A stretch of DNA of 64,000 nt from an uncultured Pelagibacteraceae bacterium. GTDB lineage: Bacteria > Pseudomonadota > Alphaproteobacteria > Pelagibacterales > AG-422-B15. The notes under the pieces were generated by a model, which was given only the letters and a program-made list of their open reading frames with translations, had not been told where the DNA came from and made no database searches. Positions 62,498 through 64,000 of the stretch are shown piece by piece (position 1 is the first letter of the stretch; every line of letters starts with the position of its first letter). Location: assembly GCA_902619105.1 (NCBI GenBank), contig CACNCV010000004.1:1-64000 (forward strand), in the 5' to 3' direction. A program made the position numbers and the translations under genes.

Positions 62498-64000
62498 TTT
62501 TTGGTCAAATTCTCCAACTTTACCAGTTTCATTTAAAAGTGTGTTTATGTATTTAAAAATCATTTCAACTTCTTCATTTGAATCAAGGCTCTCAATAACT
62601 ATAACCAAAGACGGCTTATTTGACGATGCTCTGATTAATCCCCATGAACCATTGGATAAACTAAACCTGATACCATTTACCGTATTTGTTTCAACAATTT
62701 CACAATCGGTAACTTTTGTTTTATTTTTTTGGTCTTGAATTATTTTTTCTGTTATTTCATCAACGACCGCATATTTTTCCTCATCCTTGCAGAAAGGCGC
62801 CATAGTTGGAGATTGATAGGAAGTATTCAACTTTGAATATAGTTCCGACATACTTTTATCTTTATGGTGATCTAAATATTCAATCACCATAGAAGCTGAT
62901 CTCAAACCATCATCAAAGCCCAGTCCTAGAGGTTTACTAATGAAAAAATGACCACTTTTTTCAAAACCACATAAAGCATTTATTTCATTAATTCGCCTTT
63001 TCATATGTGAGTGACCAGTCTTCCACATATCAACAGTACAATTATTTTTTTTCAAAATTTCATTATTAAAAAATAATCCAGTCGATTTTACATCAATAAC
63101 AAACTTGGAGTTAGCATGTTTCTCAGATAAATATTCTGCTAACATTAAACCTATCTTATCAGAAAATATTTCATTCCCTTTATCATCAACAACTCCCAAC
63201 CGATCGCCATCACCGTCAAAAGCAAATCCAACATCCGCATCGTTTTCTTTTACGTTTTTTGACAGATCATTTAGCATAATTAAGTCTTCCGGATTAGGAT
63301 TATAATTTGGAAAATTAAAGTCCAGATCACAATGCAGCTCAACCACCTCACAACCAAGACTTCTTAATAATTCAGGAGCGAATGCCCCAGCAGTTCCATT
63401 GCCACATGCAATTACAACCTTTATCTTTTTATTAATTGATTGATTATTTTTAAGATATTCTAGGTATATTTCGCGTACACTTGATCTAAATTCATAATTC
63501 CCATTTTCTTCTGCCTTAAAATCATTTGAATTATCAACAATACCTTTTATTTCTTTTACTTCATCAGGACCAAATGAAAGTGACTTTTCAATCCCACATT
63601 TTATACCAGTCCAGCCATTTTCATTATGGCTTGCCGTGATCATTGCAAGACTATCAGTGTTCAAGTAATGCTGCGCGTAATAAACCATTGGCGATAGTGC
63701 TAAACCTATATCGATAACATTTAACCCGCTTGTGATAAGTCCTTTTGCTACGTGATATTTAACTTCACTGCTGTACGATCTATAATCATGACCTACAACA
63801 ATTGAGGATCCCCCTCCTTTTTTTTGGGAAATATATTTTCCTAGACTAAAACCAAATATTTCAAGACCTTTTTTATTGATTTCATCTGGATAAAGCCAAC
63901 GGACGTCATACTCTCTAAATCCATTTGGAGATATTAAGTGAGTTTCTAATTCTTCATGAAAATTAAATGTAAGAGGCTTTTGATTATCAAAAATATCCAT
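62492..64000 (-). CDS. Phosphomannomutase/phosphoglucomutase
   Basis: A 502-aa alpha-D-phosphohexomutase whose ATG is the last codon in the window. LITASHNENGWTG holds the phosphoserine, FAFDGDGDRLGVVDD is the metal loop, and GFEKSGHFFISK the sugar-binding loop. It interconverts mannose/glucose 6- and 1-phosphates for envelope sugars. A start further upstream cannot be excluded because the sequence ends here. The C-terminus overlaps the TSUP gene by 6 bp. Confidence 0.9.
   Translation of the reverse strand: MDIFDNQKPLTFNFHEELETHLISPNGFREYDVRWLYPDEINKKGLEIFGFSLGKYISQKKGGGSSIVVGHDYRSYSSEVKYHVAKGLITSGLNVIDIGLALSPMVYYAQHYLNTDSLAMITASHNENGWTGIKCGIEKSLSFGPDEVKEIKGIVDNSNDFKAEENGNYEFRSSVREIYLEYLKNNQSINKKIKVVIACGNGTAGAFAPELLRSLGCEVVELHCDLDFNFPNYNPNPEDLIMLNDLSKNVKENDADVGFAFDGDGDRLGVVDDKGNEIFSDKIGLMLAEYLSEKHANSKFVIDVKSTGLFFNNEILKKNNCTVDMWKTGHSHMKRRINEINALCGFEKSGHFFISKPLGLGFDDGLRSASMVIEYLDHHKDKSMSELYSKLNTSYQSPTMAPFCKDEEKYAVVDEITEKIIQDQKNKTKVTDCEIVETNTVNGIRFSLSNGSWGLIRASSNKPSLVIVIESLDSNEEVEMIFKYINTLLNETGKVGEFDQKL

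Overview
The window is an AT-rich, tightly packed stretch of a chromosome that looks alphaproteobacterial, probably from a streamlined marine lineage. I cannot name the genus. Lineage evidence: the gene pairs murA-DUF2948-hisD-infA, xseA-DUF2093, lspA-DUF3035 and hisS-hisZ-hisG; a DUF1289 protein; an alphaproteobacterial-type histidyl-tRNA synthetase motif; and a tRNA-His with no encoded G(-1) and with A73. Streamlining shows in gene ends that touch or overlap, including several convergent pairs and one CDS that runs into a tRNA. There is no phage, insertion sequence, CRISPR array or rRNA operon.

Layout. 1-3.2 kb: the end of an ABC-2 type ATPase, a roughly 400-bp gap with one possible 59-aa membrane ORF, then an aldehyde dehydrogenase and a membrane-anchored cytochrome c. 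3.2-10.2 kb: a zinc locus. One reverse-strand operon (ZrgA-like histidine-rich protein, ATPase, FtsX-type permease, DUF3299) lies just downstream of znuC-znuB-zur. Divergently transcribed znuA and DUF1826 complete it. Two near-canonical Zur boxes sit on the two control regions. 10.2-16.3 kb: beta-carbonic anhydrase, DUF3604 protein, Rieske oxygenase, M20 amidohydrolase and a metal-free M24 hydrolase. 16.3-21.5 kb: small basic proteins, dcd, murA, DUF2948, hisD, infA, maf, a hypothetical protein, tRNA-Phe and tRNA-His. 21.5-26.2 kb: an MFS transporter, then hisS-hisZ-hisG preceded by a short ORF encoding MFKFKHHHYHI and mutually exclusive RNA pairings, which read as a histidine attenuator. 26.2-45 kb: groESL, SDR, HAD, ribF, ileS, lspA, DUF3035, SbmA-like, a short pgi, rsmD, a pseudouridine synthase, tadA, acyl-CoA dehydrogenase, a PLP enzyme, an APH-type kinase, purD and xseA. 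45-53.8 kb: M23 peptidase, then an envelope block (lpxL-like, lpxK, waaA, DUF374, msbA), pmbA and ubiA. 53.8-64 kb: rsmE, gshA, MscS, alpha/beta hydrolase, DUF4396, DUF1289, an rpoZ with a very long acidic tail, two acyl-CoA dehydrogenases, a TauE-type permease and a phosphohexomutase.

How the parts work together. The zinc genes form one Zur-governed acquisition module with two transport routes and two separate acidic histidine-rich zinc-buffering tracts. The histidine genes (hisD, tRNA-His, HisRS, HisZ, HisG) lie within about 7.5 kb, and the proposed attenuator would tie HisRS and the first enzyme of histidine synthesis to charged tRNA-His. The envelope block supplies lipid A/Kdo synthesis and export. 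The strongest items for follow-up are the histidine leader at 22798-22884 and the double Zur-controlled zinc locus.
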